This document shows, in pieces, positions 20,362 through 33,297 of a stretch of DNA of 64,000 nt. Within the stretch, counting starts at the first letter, position 1. Each line of letters starts with the position of its first letter. The notes below the pieces were generated by a model that had not been told where the DNA came from, did not search any database, and was given only the letters and a program-made list of their open reading frames with translations. The translations under genes were made by a program, and so were the position numbers. The stretch is taken from contig JAPWGK010000007.1 in the NCBI GenBank assembly GCA_029641185.1, positions 1,240,001 through 1,304,000 on the forward strand, read 5' to 3'. Origin of the DNA: Pseudofabraea citricarpa (Eukaryota > Ascomycota > Leotiomycetes > Helotiales > Dermateaceae).

Positions 20362-22107
20362 ATGGCTACCACACAACCCAAACAAGAAGAGCCAATTCAT
20401 CTGGATGCTATCCAGCAGGGTGCTGCCATCGACAAGAATGACCAAACAGCAAACTCGATTCACGAAAATGAGAACAAGCCGAAGCGAGTCTTTGAGCCAC
20501 CTGTGCTGGTGAGGGCTATGAGCCCGGAGCAGCGAGCCATTGCCGAGAAGGCCTTGGTAAGGAAGGTCGACTTCAGGCTTCTTCCCATGGTGATTCTCAT
20601 GTATATTATGAACTACCTCGACCGGAACAACATTGCTGCTGCCAGGTTGGCTGGGCTCGAGTCGGACTTGAATCTTACGAGTGTGCAATACAGTGTAATT
20701 TAACCTGCGAGCCCATTATAGTTTTCATAATACTGATCAGTCTCCAGACCTCTGTTTCGATTCTGTTCGTTGGCTATATTCTGATGCAGGTTCCATCGAA
20801 CATCTACTTGAACAAGATCGGAAAACCAGCACTCTACCTTCCGATATGCATGGCAGTTTGGGGGTGTATCTCTACTGCTTCGGCTGCATGTACTTCATAT
20901 GGCGGATTGGTCGCCTGTCGATTCATGCTCGGATTTGTTGAGGCTGTCTACTTTGTATGTCAAGATCCTTCCTTGACCCTCGCGTGAGTACTCGGCTAAC
21001 TGATCCCGATTTAAAGCCCGGCTGTCTGTACTATCTTTCATGTTGGTACACTAGAAAGGAACTCGGTCTACGATACGCCTTTCTCTACTCTGGGTCGCTT
21101 ATAAGCGGTGCCTTTTCGGGTCTTATTGCTGCAGCTATCACGGGTAACTTGGACGGACTCCATGGTCTCCGTGCTTGGAGATGGCTCTTTATCATCGAAG
21201 GATCCATCACTGTTGGATTGGCAGTTGCGTCGATTTTCATCCTGCCGAACTTCCCACGTACCACAAAGTGGTTGTCAGAAGAAGAAATTCAGCTGGCTAC
21301 TTGGCGTCTGGAGGAAGATATCGGAGAGGATGATTGGGTTGACAGTGAGCACCAAAGCTTATTGCATGGTGCCAAGCTCGCTTTCACTGACAGCAAGACT
21401 TACGTTCTGGTATGTTATCAACTCCTTTCTATTTAAGTTTTCTCGTCTAATGGAACTCCGCACAGATGGTTATTCTCTTCTGCATCGTCTGCTCAGCTTC
21501 CGTCACCAATTTCTTCCCCACCGTCGTGCAGACCCTCGGCTACAACAACATCATGACGCTTCTCCTCACGGCGCCACCTTACGTCCTTTGTGTCATCACT
21601 ACAATGATCAATGCTTGGCACGCCGACCGAACAGGCGAGCGATACTTCCACATCACGATTCCTCTTTATGTAGCCATGGCCGCATTCATCATCGCAGTCG
21701 CGACCACCAACACGGCCGCGCGGTACTTCGCAATGGTCATTATGGTTCCTTCCTTCTACTGCAGCTTCATCCTGGTGCTGACTTGGATCTCCAACACCCT
21801 TCCCCGACCACCGGCTAAGCGTGCAGCTGCCCTGGCTGGAATCAATGCTTTCAGCAACACGGCTAGTATCTTTGCCAGCTACATGTACCCGACTAGCGCC
21901 GCGCCGCGTTATGTCATCGCCATGTCTGTCAATACTGCCACGGCCTTTATCGCAATCTGCTTCTGCACCATCTTGCGATTCATGCTGGTTAAGTTGAACA
22001 AGGAGCTGGATCAGTTGGATCTTGCGAACAGCAGCGAGGAACCAGACGAGACCAACCTTGGCATTTCGAGAACAGGACTGCAGCGTGGGTTCAGGTACAA
22101 GGTGTAG
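20362..22107 (+). CDS. MFS permease, anion:cation symporter (allantoate/vitamin permease-like)
   Basis: A 524-aa major facilitator of the ACS family (Dal5/Tna1/Vht1 group), which imports organic anions such as allantoate, nicotinate or biotin. Four exons: 20362-20694, 20748-20954, 21017-21409 and 21466-22107, all phase 0. The cytosolic N-terminus (about 75 aa) is followed by RKVDFRLLPMVILMY and NYLDRNNIAAARLAGL, the signature start of the family. Exon 2 carries GYILMQVPSN and GFVEAVYF, and exon 3 has YTRKELGLRYAFLYSG. About twelve membrane helices can be placed, with the central cytosolic loop around FPRTTKWLSEEE. The substrate cannot be told from sequence. Plasma membrane location is likely. 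Confidence 0.9.
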
Positions 22108-23272
22108 GCCTTGTCTTAATTGTGTTCGCTCGTAATGAGTCGCAATAGATAAATTTGGAATAGCTAGAATCAAGCAATATTACATTTGCTGTAACGTTCC
22201 TTCTTTGAAATGATATGATAAGTTAATATGCGTGTTACCTTCTCAAAAATTAGGGGCCCAGCAAAGGTGAGAATATTTAATCGATCAAGCTCTAGAGAAG
22301 AGAGTCGTCTAGGTATTGTGCTGAGACCAGAAACTAACATGCGGATATGCAGAGACTTATAGCTCCAAGATAACAGGGACAAAAACACAATACCGAAACG
22401 AATCAATCGTAAAATGAATCCTGAATTCTGTGATATCCAGACCATATACGGGTGCTAATCGCTCCCGAACTCCATACTTGATTTCCCATTCTCTGCCTAC
22501 CTCCATTCCTATCTCCCTCCTTCAGGGCTGGATCAGAGCATCTTCAGCCTACCGACTTCGAGCACTTGACCTCTGTACTTATTCCCACCTCAGTACAAAA
22601 CTCTAGTCTTCACTGAATCTCGCTCTAACTGGTATATCTGCCTAGCTACCTTTTGTATCGAAACCTAGACACAGGGAACTACATTGCATCTAGAGTATAG
22701 CACCACGATAATTTCTAAGGGATTTTCTTTGCGTTTCGAACAAGACAAAGCAATGAAGGATCCACGAGGCTGGCTGGTTTAAGCGAGCATACCACCCTCG
22801 TGAACACAAAGGCAGCAGACGCCAAGAAGGCCATCACAAGCCCATAAGCTATATTTCTTTATTGAACGAGAAATTTCTTACGGCTCTTGTTCTACAACCC
22901 CGATAGCACTATCATGCAAAAGAGTCTTTAGTGTCCCCACGATTTGAGTCGCGCGCCTCTGAAAAGACAACTGATGAAAGAATACATTTTCCTCGCTCCA
23001 GCTAGAGCAGCCTTGTGTTACTTTCAAGAGTTAAAATCCTCCTTTGTAAGCCCTCGAAGACCCTAGGGAGAAGGAGTGGGGCACAAAGAGGACGATGCTC
23101 CTCGCAAATATATAACAAGCGACGAAGCGTGCCAGTTGTAATTAGTTCAGCCAGATCCAACACAGTTCACAGCTTCAAACCCTACAATCTCAGCAAATTA
23201 AATCAAAGCAAATCATCCTCAGAAAAGTAATTTCCTCGCTCAGATCAAAATCGAAATCAGAACCAAGTCATC
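22108..23272. other. intergenic region, about 1.2 kb
   Basis: 3' flank of the permease and upstream region of the mini-gene. Short ORFs only; nothing recognised. The last 100 bp are A/C-rich, as in fungal 5' leaders. Confidence 0.5.
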
Positions 23273-23437
23273 ATGTGCGCCCAGCTCTACGAGCGCTTCT
23301 CGTGCGGCTGTGCGTTCGCACAAACCTACGTGACGTGCTACCTCTCAGGCACCAGCGGCCACAGCCCCACGAACCGCTACGATGATAGGGGCTACCCTTG
23401 CTACCGCTGCGGCGGCTCCTCATACTCGTACAGCTAG
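23273..23437 (+). CDS. 54-aa cysteine-rich mini-protein
   Basis: A short ORF with a good start context (AAGTCATCATGTG) and coding-like GC-rich codons in an AT-richer setting. The product has six cysteines: Cys2, Cys11, Cys13, Cys22, Cys43 and Cys46, forming CGC near the N-terminus and CYRC near the C-terminus. It is rich in Tyr and Ser, with an SGTSGHSPT linker in the middle. There is no signal peptide, so it is probably intracellular. A CxC...C...CxxC layout could bind zinc. It is preceded by an A/C-rich leader and followed by T-rich 3' sequence, as expected for a transcript. No family is claimed. It is easily missed because of its length. Confidence 0.55.
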   Translation: MCAQLYERFSCGCAFAQTYVTCYLSGTSGHSPTNRYDDRGYPCYRCGGSSYSYS

Positions 23438-24245
23438 TAGATCTCTATCTAGCGGGCCGCGTATATTTCTTCCCCTCGCCTCTTGTGAGAGTTCATAAAA
23501 GGAGCGGGCTTGTTTTTGGGTTGGTTGGTTTCATTTAAACGCTTGGCGCGACATGATAGATATGTAAAATTGTATATACAAAAAGAGTTCTTTGAGATTG
23601 AAATATATTTTATTCTATTCTGCTCGATTGAGGATTGTCATGTTTGATGGCCATGTGAAATTTGACGACAAGGTAATCTATAAACGATTGATGGCTCCTC
23701 AACAGAATTCCTAGTTTACTAGGAAGCAATTGCTCGGCTCTCTAAGCCATTATGTACCTTGACCAATTTACCTTGACCAAAGGTGATCTATCCGAGGCCC
23801 AGGCCGGTTATATAAATATACCTTGACCAATTTACCTTGACCAAAAGTGATCTATCCGAGGCTCAGGCCGGTTATATGATATAGGAGGAAGTCGGCAAAG
23901 AGACATTCGAGCGGTAGGTTCAGTTTGCATATACGGGGGCTTACTCAACACCGAACAAAAGGGAATGGAATACGGTCGCAGAGCCGCAGAAGGAAGATAC
24001 GGACGTGTCAGAAGCGTTGAAGAGCAAATCTGAGGAGGAGGAGGAGAAGCTAGCAAAGGGGTATAACACCCTCGACGAGCTGGAAGATCGTTGGTCAATA
24101 GGCAAAAGGGCCAAGGAGGACAAGAAAAAGAGAATGCAGTGATTATGCCGCGACATTTGAAAAGGCAATTTCGTGATCCTTAAACGTCTTACAATAGCAG
24201 GACAAGTAACACATCGCAGTAATTGAACTCGGCTAAACAAGGAAC
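23438..24245. other. intergenic region with tandem repeat
   Basis: Holds the two-copy 64-bp tandem repeat at 23755-23880. Otherwise only short frames; no gene is supported. Confidence 0.55.
23755..23880 (+). repeat. two-copy tandem repeat, 64-bp period
   Basis: Unit 1 begins at 23755 and unit 2 at 23819. Both start TACCTTGACCAATTTACCTT and end near GGCCGGTTATAT, with only a few differences. Each unit itself begins with an internal doubling of TACCTTGACCAA. Confidence 0.85.
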
Positions 24246-24778
24246 CTAGTACAAGACGCCCTCGGCGCAATGCCCGCACCACCCACAATCCTTATCACAC
24301 AGCACCCAGTCCTGATCTTCGAGCAAGTTCATGACTCGCCCCGTATTTGGATTCACTTTCGAGGTCGAGCCAGTCCCTGGAGCTATTTTCAGTGAGGTGC
24401 TCTTTCTCGATTTCCTCTTCTTCGGCTTCGATCCCTCAGCGATAAATGGCTTCTTTACTCCAGCCATAATCGGCTGGGAAAGGCGTGATGAATCCGAACT
24501 CAGGGCGATGAATGTTGTCGACCCGCCGCCTGCGAAAGGGACGAACTTGGTGCACTTAGCAGAGCTCGCGACTTATTTATTTAATCAGCGCGTCTTACGC
24601 CATGATCAGCTTCCTGGTCTTGTAGCGACATGCCTTGCATCCGCTGGTCAACATGTGCTATCTGTTCCTGTGCTTGCGGTACGGCGACATGAAGTGAGGA
24701 GTCGCGTTGGTGCTGGAGCATTGCGCTCTCGGTACCGAAGCGCTTGCTGCAGCTACACACCACGGGCCGTGGCGGCAT
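24246..24778 (-). CDS. small C2H2-type zinc-finger protein with CDKDCGWCGHC tail
   Basis: Proposed two-exon gene: 24778-24599 and 24554-24246, with a 44-bp intron (GTAAGA...GCTAAG), about 162 aa. The N-terminus has the finger VCSCSKRF...LQHQRDSSLH (residues 7-30), a C-x-C-x12-H-x5-H-like variant common in small fungal proteins. The second exon begins CTKFVPFAGGGSTTF, then a Lys/Arg/Ser-rich segment (SKPKKRKSRKS), and ends DWVLCDKDCGWCGHC, a compact Cys cluster. Joining at the more typical acceptor nearer 24528 would shift frame and stop early, so the unusual acceptor is preferred. The two exons could alternatively belong to separate small genes. A role in nucleic-acid binding is inference from the finger and basic stretch. 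Confidence 0.5.
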
Positions 24779-26098
24779 GGCTTTGGTTTTGGTTTGGCGT
24801 AATAATGTTGGTTGGTGCTTTGGTAGATAGTGTTGTTGCAAAAGCGGAGAAAGCAATCTCTACAACGTGGGTTGAGCACACAGCCACGATTGCCACAGAT
24901 GATGTCCTGCCCCTGTTGGCCTTAGGCTTTACTCATGAGGGGCTATCTTACATGAATTTGGACGCCACCATAGCCAAAAGGCTAAAGACGATTGGCCGTA
25001 TAGAAGTACAGTAGGGTCGTAGAGCTCGGTCAACAAGCCTTTTGAATATGTTAGAGATAATAAGAGCTTGGTTGTTGAGCTATAGTAGAGGAAGCTAAAC
25101 ATACTATGAAAAAAGGACTGTTTTATAAGTTGCGCGCGGAGGCGACGACACAAATGTATTTTTCAAGCAAGAGAGGTTAAGCGTGTCCGGAAGTGGCTAT
25201 AGAAGGCAACTTTCAATTTCTTTTAAGAGATATTGAGATTTGTATAGATTTTAAGACACTTGAAGCCGAAGTACCTATGAATTTTCCCGGTACGCAGGGA
25301 TAGGTGTTATTCCACTTTCAAACTTGTGTAATAAAATATAAAATAGAAACAAAGTTCTAGACAAGGTAAAGGGAACGAATTAAGGTCTGTAACCAAGGTG
25401 GAAATTCCAACTTGGAAGCTGTTGAGAAGAGATTCGTTTACGTCTTCAATGCGGGTTCAGCTTAAGTAACTGCCCACTTAGGCAAGTAAAACTCCTTTCG
25501 TATTATATCCTGTTTCATTTCATAGCTTCTATAGACCAGTTTTTTTTCCCTCTTTCTTTTTCCTCTATATCAATACTGAATATTTTTGACGTGGTGTTAA
25601 GCATCGTACTGATTTAATCTCCTAGCCTCTTGTATATTCCAAGTGATGGAAGAGTTTGGTGGTCTGGTAGAAATTTCACAGCATATCTTAAACAAGATTT
25701 CCAAAGTTAGATGGGGAGTTGAATTTCTTCTCTGAGGTTGGATGCTATTTCAAGTCCGAATACATACTGAAGTACGAGTAAAAACTAGAGACTGCTATTC
25801 AGACCACAACGGAAATAGGATCAATACAAGGAAAGCCTTGCTGTCAAGTAGGTAGCCATAAGGAGAAGCGTAAAACGACCTACCGTAGACGAGTATACTT
25901 ACGGTCAGACATTCAGCTCCAAGATAAGTAGACCTAGGTTAGCAAACAAGTCAGAACATGCCCATACCTTTGTCAGTCGTATCGCACTTTCAAATCTTTG
26001 TCAGCATTGAATAAATTTAGATACTGTGTAAGGAGGCTGCACCTTTTCTGCCCAAGATTACTTCCATCATAAGTGGCCAGGGATGCCTTCCGAACCGC
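24779..26098. other. intergenic region, about 1.3 kb
   Basis: AT-rich, no gene recognised. Only chance ORFs antisense to or beyond the zinc-finger gene. Confidence 0.5.
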
Positions 26099-28123
26099 TC
26101 AAGCCAATCTCACACCCGCTTCCCTGCGCTTCTTTAATTGTTGTGCCGTGGCCCCACTCATACCTCCCATCTGACTGCCGTCCAGTGAACTCTGGGCTTC
26201 TCTCCGCTTCTCGTCCTCAATCTTCTTGAGCATCTTCTCCGTCTTTTGTTTGCCGCTACCTTTACCATGGAATTGATGTGAGAGATGCTTGAAGGCCTCT
26301 TTCTGGTTCATGCTTCGGCCGAAATCATCAAAGTACTTGAGGTCAACATTTGGCTTGTACTCCCGATTGAAATGTTCAGCTAGTTGTCGAGATTCCTGCT
26401 GGTCTCTGTAATTGTTTTGGGAGCGAGCATAATCCTCTTTCTCGCGAGCTGACATGCGATCCAGCCGACCAGTCGAACGATCTTGTTCTCTCTGCATTCG
26501 AGCTTTTCGTTCTGCTTCGGCTTCACGTCTTTGCTTCTCGGCCAAGAACATTTGCTTATTTCTGAAGATGGCATTGAGGTCTCCTGAGTCGTCCGTCTTA
26601 AGAATACCTCGTTCTTTCAACAATTTCAATGTCGATCCTAGTCCCTGGTCAAGGGTGGCTTCTTCTTCTAAGCCATTGTTGGTCATGTCACCATCCGCTG
26701 ACAGCTGACGTTGAAGCCGGGCCTTCAGTTCCTCTTCGTCCTCAATATTAGCATATGACTGGGCCATGTGAACATCGCCTTCGTCGTCTGAATCTGCGCC
26801 CATTGACGTTACTGCATCGGTCGGTCGCGAAACCGACCTGGCCTTTGGTTCCGGTGCAACCGGCTTTTGCAAGTTGGAGACGAACTCAGATGTTTCATCG
26901 ATAACGAGACCGGCGTCATCCTCGACATCATTTTCAGCGGGTGTCGCCGAGGCCTCTGCTCGCAGTCGTTGAGCAAGTTCTTCTGGTCGAAGTTTTTGGC
27001 GTTTCTTCAAAGCATTCCGACGTTGAGCAGCCAACGAAGCTTGTAAGTCGTCGTCATCAACAAAGGATATATCCTCAAAGGTGCGCTTCTTGGTGGGTAC
27101 AGCCGGCTGATCAATATCCATGGAAGTCGTCTGTTCTGATGCGACAGGCTCCACGGTGGGGATAATATCGTCCTCGTCCACGGCTTTTTGCCGAGTCGAC
27201 CTGGCTTTCTTCTTTTTGGGTTTCTTGATTTTGATTTCCGAAAGGTCGTAATAGTCAGACTTGGGCTCGTCGTCTGTGTTTAATGTTAGTGGCTTTGCAG
27301 ACCTGTATTCGGGTTGGAGGTACTTACTTAGAATATCCAGGCTGAATGCTATGGCCTTGGGCTTTTTATCAATAATCCCCTCAGCAATCAGGCTAGCCTC
27401 GGTCATGCTGCCTCGACCATCCAGAGTAAATTTCGCGCCTTTCTTTCCAATAATCTCATCGTCATAATGTGCGAGTATCGAGCCTCCCTCTTCGGCCTCG
27501 TTGGGATTATACACGGGCTTTTTCTTCTTGAGCTCTAGTTTCTCCGTCAACTTCTCGCGCTCTCGGAGGTCTAGATTCTCGAGCTCGTCGCCGTCCTCTT
27601 CGTTCTCGTCGATTGTGGTATCTTTGAGGGTCAGAACCTGTTCCTCGCCTTCCTCGAACGTCTCAAACTCGTGCCCAACCTTGACACCTGCTAGATCTTT
27701 CGCCGTATACTCGGCAGCGGCCTCCGCTTCCGCGAGCTCTTTCTCTCGTTTCCGCGCCTTCTCGATCTCCTTTTGACGCTTCTTCTGCTTGATGAGCCAA
27801 CTCCTCGCATCCAGGTCTTCTGCGTCGTCGGCATCTCCTAGACCCTTGCCTTCCAGCTGCGCAAATCGCTTGGCTGCATCTCGCGCCTTCTTGACGGCCT
27901 CGGCTCTTGCGTTGCGCTTCCTCTTCGCCTCTTCAGCTTCCTGGGCCTTTTTGTAATTCTCGTAGCTCTCTGCCTGTCGGGTTTCCAGCGTGCTGGCGAC
28001 ATCCTCGGGTGGGCCGGTTGCGGCTTCTTTAAATACTGGACCAGCACCTGGCACGGGCAACGGCTTCATGCCCAGCGACACGCGCAAGCGGTTGGTCTCC
28101 TCGATGGAGATTGCGTCGGTCAT
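26099..28123 (-). CDS. SNU66: U4/U6.U5 tri-snRNP component Snu66/SART1
   Basis: A 656-aa nuclear splicing factor of the SART1/Snu66 family, which joins the tri-snRNP for spliceosome activation. The start is taken at MTDAISIEETN (28123); an upstream in-frame ATG (28276) would add a Pro/Thr-rich leader. The N-terminal block IEETNRLRVSLGMKPLP is diagnostic. Next come DARSWLIKQKK, the segment GVKVGHEFETFEEG, YNPNEAEEGGSILAHYDDEI and the C-terminal EFNREYKP-type region with AFKHLSHQFHGKGSGKQKTEK. A 54-bp intron (27274-27327; GTAAGT, branch CTAAC, ACACAG) is divisible by three and contains no stop, so the frame reads through it; spliced sequence gives DILNDEPK. Exons: 28123-27328 and 27273-26099. 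Confidence 0.92.
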   Translation of the reverse strand: MTDAISIEETNRLRVSLGMKPLPVPGAGPVFKEAATGPPEDVASTLETRQAESYENYKKAQEAEEAKRKRNARAEAVKKARDAAKRFAQLEGKGLGDADDAEDLDARSWLIKQKKRQKEIEKARKREKELAEAEAAAEYTAKDLAGVKVGHEFETFEEGEEQVLTLKDTTIDENEEDGDELENLDLREREKLTEKLELKKKKPVYNPNEAEEGGSILAHYDDEIIGKKGAKFTLDGRGSMTEASLIAEGIIDKKPKAIAFSLDILSKYLQPEYRSAKPLTLNTDDEPKSDYYDLSEIKIKKPKKKKARSTRQKAVDEDDIIPTVEPVASEQTTSMDIDQPAVPTKKRTFEDISFVDDDDLQASLAAQRRNALKKRQKLRPEELAQRLRAEASATPAENDVEDDAGLVIDETSEFVSNLQKPVAPEPKARSVSRPTDAVTSMGADSDDEGDVHMAQSYANIEDEEELKARLQRQLSADGDMTNNGLEEEATLDQGLGSTLKLLKERGILKTDDSGDLNAIFRNKQMFLAEKQRREAEAERKARMQREQDRSTGRLDRMSAREKEDYARSQNNYRDQQESRQLAEHFNREYKPNVDLKYFDDFGRSMNQKEAFKHLSHQFHGKGSGKQKTEKMLKKIEDEKRREAQSSLDGSQMGGMSGATAQQLKKRREAGVRLA

Positions 28124-29113
28124 GGTGGTGGTGGTGGTGGTGGTGGGCAGATGAGAAAGAAGGTGGGTTGGGTAGCCGGTGATGGTGGGATGAGGGAGTG
28201 TAGGTGGGAGTGGGAGAGGGTGGAGTGGCCGTGGCAGCGACAATGGAATAATGGAAGAGGTGGAAGTGGTTTGCAAGACTGAATAATGAGGCTCAAGTCG
28301 CGTGCCTGTAGAAACTAGTGGCTAAAAACCGGACTGGGCGCTAGCGGCCGCGTCGAGAACCTTTTCTTGCCCAACTTTTTCGTCTCGGCCTTCTTCTTCT
28401 TTTTTCCTCTCACAACGGATCTGTGCCCAGTCTTCCCTCCACCCACTGCTCGCAGCGCGGTGTGAGGTTGAGGATTGAGGCAGTTCGATCATCTATGGAG
28501 CCATCAACCTTCCAGGTACCAACGTGATGTCAATCATCCGATCGACAGATCCCAGAGCAACCCGGGCCCCACGTAGCCTGAACTCGCTGTCACAGGCTTG
28601 AGTTCGGTGAAGGGGGTTCCGGCGGCATAATATTCCACTTCTTCTATCGATGGCCGTTGGCCGGTGCGGTTCGAGTTACAACCTTTATGCCTACATTTCG
28701 ATTCTGGGGGGTTCACATGGGGATTGGGGCAAGAGGAGGGGATTGCGATGGAGATGAGACTGGCCGGTGACATGATGGACCCGGGGACACAGATGGCGCT
28801 GTCGTGTGGCACAGTGATGGGGACGAGGATGGAAGATGGGTGGTGCATTGGCTGGCGGTGTGAAGGGTGAGGTAGGTTGTGTAAGTTGTGCTTCCTCAGC
28901 TGGATACCCTTCAATGGGTCTACGCCAACCGCGGTATATAGTATTTGAGAACAGGTAGTAAATGCAAGCCATGATGCCATGTAGCATGTTTTCCAAGGCG
29001 GGCCGATTATATGTGACAAATGACTCTTGGAAGACGGCCTTGAATGGCATCACCTCTTTGTCCATCACGGTACATGTTCCCAGAACAGCATTGGCTTCCG
29101 AGAGTGTATGTGT

Positions 29114-29161
29114 GTTCGTGTGGTTGGGTTTCTATGTGTTTGTGTAGTTGGGTTTCTATGT
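29114..29161 (+). repeat. two-copy 24-bp tandem repeat
   Basis: Two adjacent 24-bp units sharing TTGGGTTTCTATGT, 22 of 24 positions identical. Confidence 0.75.
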
Positions 29162-29848
29162 ATAATATCAGCTGCAAGAAAATACTTTGGTACCTCGGAT
29201 GCCCAGCACATACATGGGTCGGTGTGACTTTCGGTCTTGACGGACTCCATCTGTCTGGATAAATGCATTTCCTCGTCCTTTGTCAGTCATCTGTGTCTCG
29301 TACCAGAGTTCAAAGGGGATCAACTGTGAAGCCGGACCGATAAGAACGCCATGAAGTTGACTTTATATCTTGGACGAGGTATATGTATGGGGTGGGTGGT
29401 GGCCATGTGACTGGCGAACCCCCGGCTTGGACCAACTTCCCCAGTTCATCTTCTCCGCACTCTCTCTCCTCCCGCAATTCCACCAATAGCCACAGCTGCC
29501 CCTCAACTTCCACCACTTCAACGTCTTCCTCGAAGTTCCGCTGACAGCTGACAGGGCCGAGGGCATTCACTGCCGGTTGCGACATTACACTCAGCTCTAT
29601 GCTGGAAGAGGCTGTTGCGCCGTCGACCTACCCACTGTCATCGCCAGCCACCTTCCTGGACGTACCTTGCAGCCGTTCTGGAAAACGTTATTCTCCACGA
29701 CAGGTCGGCGAACCTGCCCCTTCGAGCCACACAGCCAGCCTGGAGATGAGGTTGTTGATGCATCTGTTGCACCTGTTGCGCCTGTAGCACCGAGCAGCTT
29801 CTTAGCGACGGCCACAGTCGGCCATACTCTGCCAGACACTCATTGTAG

Positions 29849-32057
<2,209 letters not shown>

Positions 32058-32784
32058 TGGGAGGTAGATGGGGTGTGGGGGTTGTGGGGATTGAATATGC
32101 ATAAGTTAACCCTGTGAATATTTTTCTAAAAAAAGACTTTGGTACCTGAAGATGAGATGAGATGGTGAGGGAATAAGCAAATTAGCATAGTTTCGTTTCG
32201 AGAGTGGCTCTTCGTGTATATATTTACCTAGTTATTATCTGAAGTTATTGCATCTCAAACGTGTGCACTGCCGGATTCTTACCGAGACGATGTGAGGTGA
32301 TCGTTTCAATCGACATTAATAGTAAAGGGAATAAGAAATCATGGCCTTCCTAATTCCAGCTCAGCTGTCCGATCAAAAAGAAGCGAAAAGAAAGAAGAAA
32401 AAAATTAAAAGAAGCCTCGATAGAGCCACAGCCGTGATCAACTTGGTAGTATGAATAAAGTCGAGATGTTTAAAGATTTGAGACTATAAAAGCTCTCATC
32501 TCGCACACGACGACGACAGACAAAACAAAACAAAACAAACAAGTAAACAATCTAACCATTTGATCTTCTTTCCTTCCTTCCTTCCTTCTGTTTCTAGTAA
32601 TCCAAATCTAAATCGAGACCGAATAACCAAAGTCCCCAAATCTCCAGATAACCAAGTTAATACCTCAACAAGTCAATAACTCAATACCTCCCGACCTCCC
32701 ACTCGCCTAACCACTTCTCGCCTTTCCACTAAGGCAAAGAAGAAGTCATTAGCCAGAGAACGAACGAGCAAGTAATTAATAAAT
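32058..32784. other. intergenic region
   Basis: 3' flank of glucoamylase and of the next minus-strand ORF. It contains an ACAAAACAAAACAAAACAAA tract (32519-32542) and a CCTT microsatellite (about 32570-32588). No gene is seen. Confidence 0.5.
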
Positions 32785-33297
32785 TCATCTCTCTTTTCTT
32801 TTTCTTTTTCTCCTCTTCCTCCTCCTCCTAATCCACCCACCCAGCCTCTCCTCCCACAGAACCACCAGCCTCCAAAAAAAAAAAAAAAAGAAAGAAAGAC
32901 TCACAACATGCAGAACTACCTCCGTCCCACCGACCTCGGCATCCCTAAACCTAGGCACGCCCTCCACGACGGCCGTCACTCTGTTGTCGTCTCCATCTCC
33001 ATCTTCATCTTCTTCATCATCATCTCCACTGCGGATCAGATCGCGATACGTCGTCCGCTCGGCGGCGAAGACTTCTTGGTCTTGCGTCTTGTTCTTGAAG
33101 CTGAATGAGAGGGAGATGGATTTATTGTCGAGGATGGTTTTTCTCCTTCTGTTGTTGTTGGTGTTGCTGGAGGTGGTGGAGATGGGTGATGGTTGGATCG
33201 TTACGCTTATCGAGTTGAAGTTGTTGCTCGCGGAGGGCGGGGTTAGGGAGAGGATTGTGAGGGAGGTGGGTGTGAGGAGCGAGGATGAGGAGGGCAT
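32785..33297 (-). CDS. hypothetical low-complexity protein
   Basis: A 170-aa minus-strand ORF starting at MPSSSSLLTPTSLTI. The N-terminal half is Ser/Thr/Pro/Asn-rich (SSNTNNNRRRK). The middle has a more ordered segment, SISLSFSFKNKTQDQEVF then AAERTTYRDLIR, followed by an acidic run (DDDEEDEDGDGDD) and a hydrophobic/basic end that includes six Phe codons lying over an A tract on the plus strand. Pyrimidine-rich DNA precedes the start. It may be a real small gene, perhaps with a shorter C-terminus through an unseen intron, but composition alone does not prove it. Confidence 0.35.
   Translation of the reverse strand: MPSSSSLLTPTSLTILSLTPPSASNNFNSISVTIQPSPISTTSSNTNNNRRRKTILDNKSISLSFSFKNKTQDQEVFAAERTTYRDLIRSGDDDEEDEDGDGDDNRVTAVVEGVPRFRDAEVGGTEVVLHVVSLSFFFFFFWRLVVLWEERLGGWIRRRRKRRKRKRKER

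Noticed and set aside
21108..22173. long alternative frames over the permease (both strands)
   Set aside because: Shadows of the MFS exons, which have clear family motifs.
24331..25014. 227-codon plus-strand ORF
   Set aside because: Antisense to the small zinc-finger gene, whose Cys/His motifs give better support.
28534..29019. 161-codon minus-strand ORF
   Set aside because: Pro/Ser/His-rich with no motif; likely chance in a divergent promoter region.
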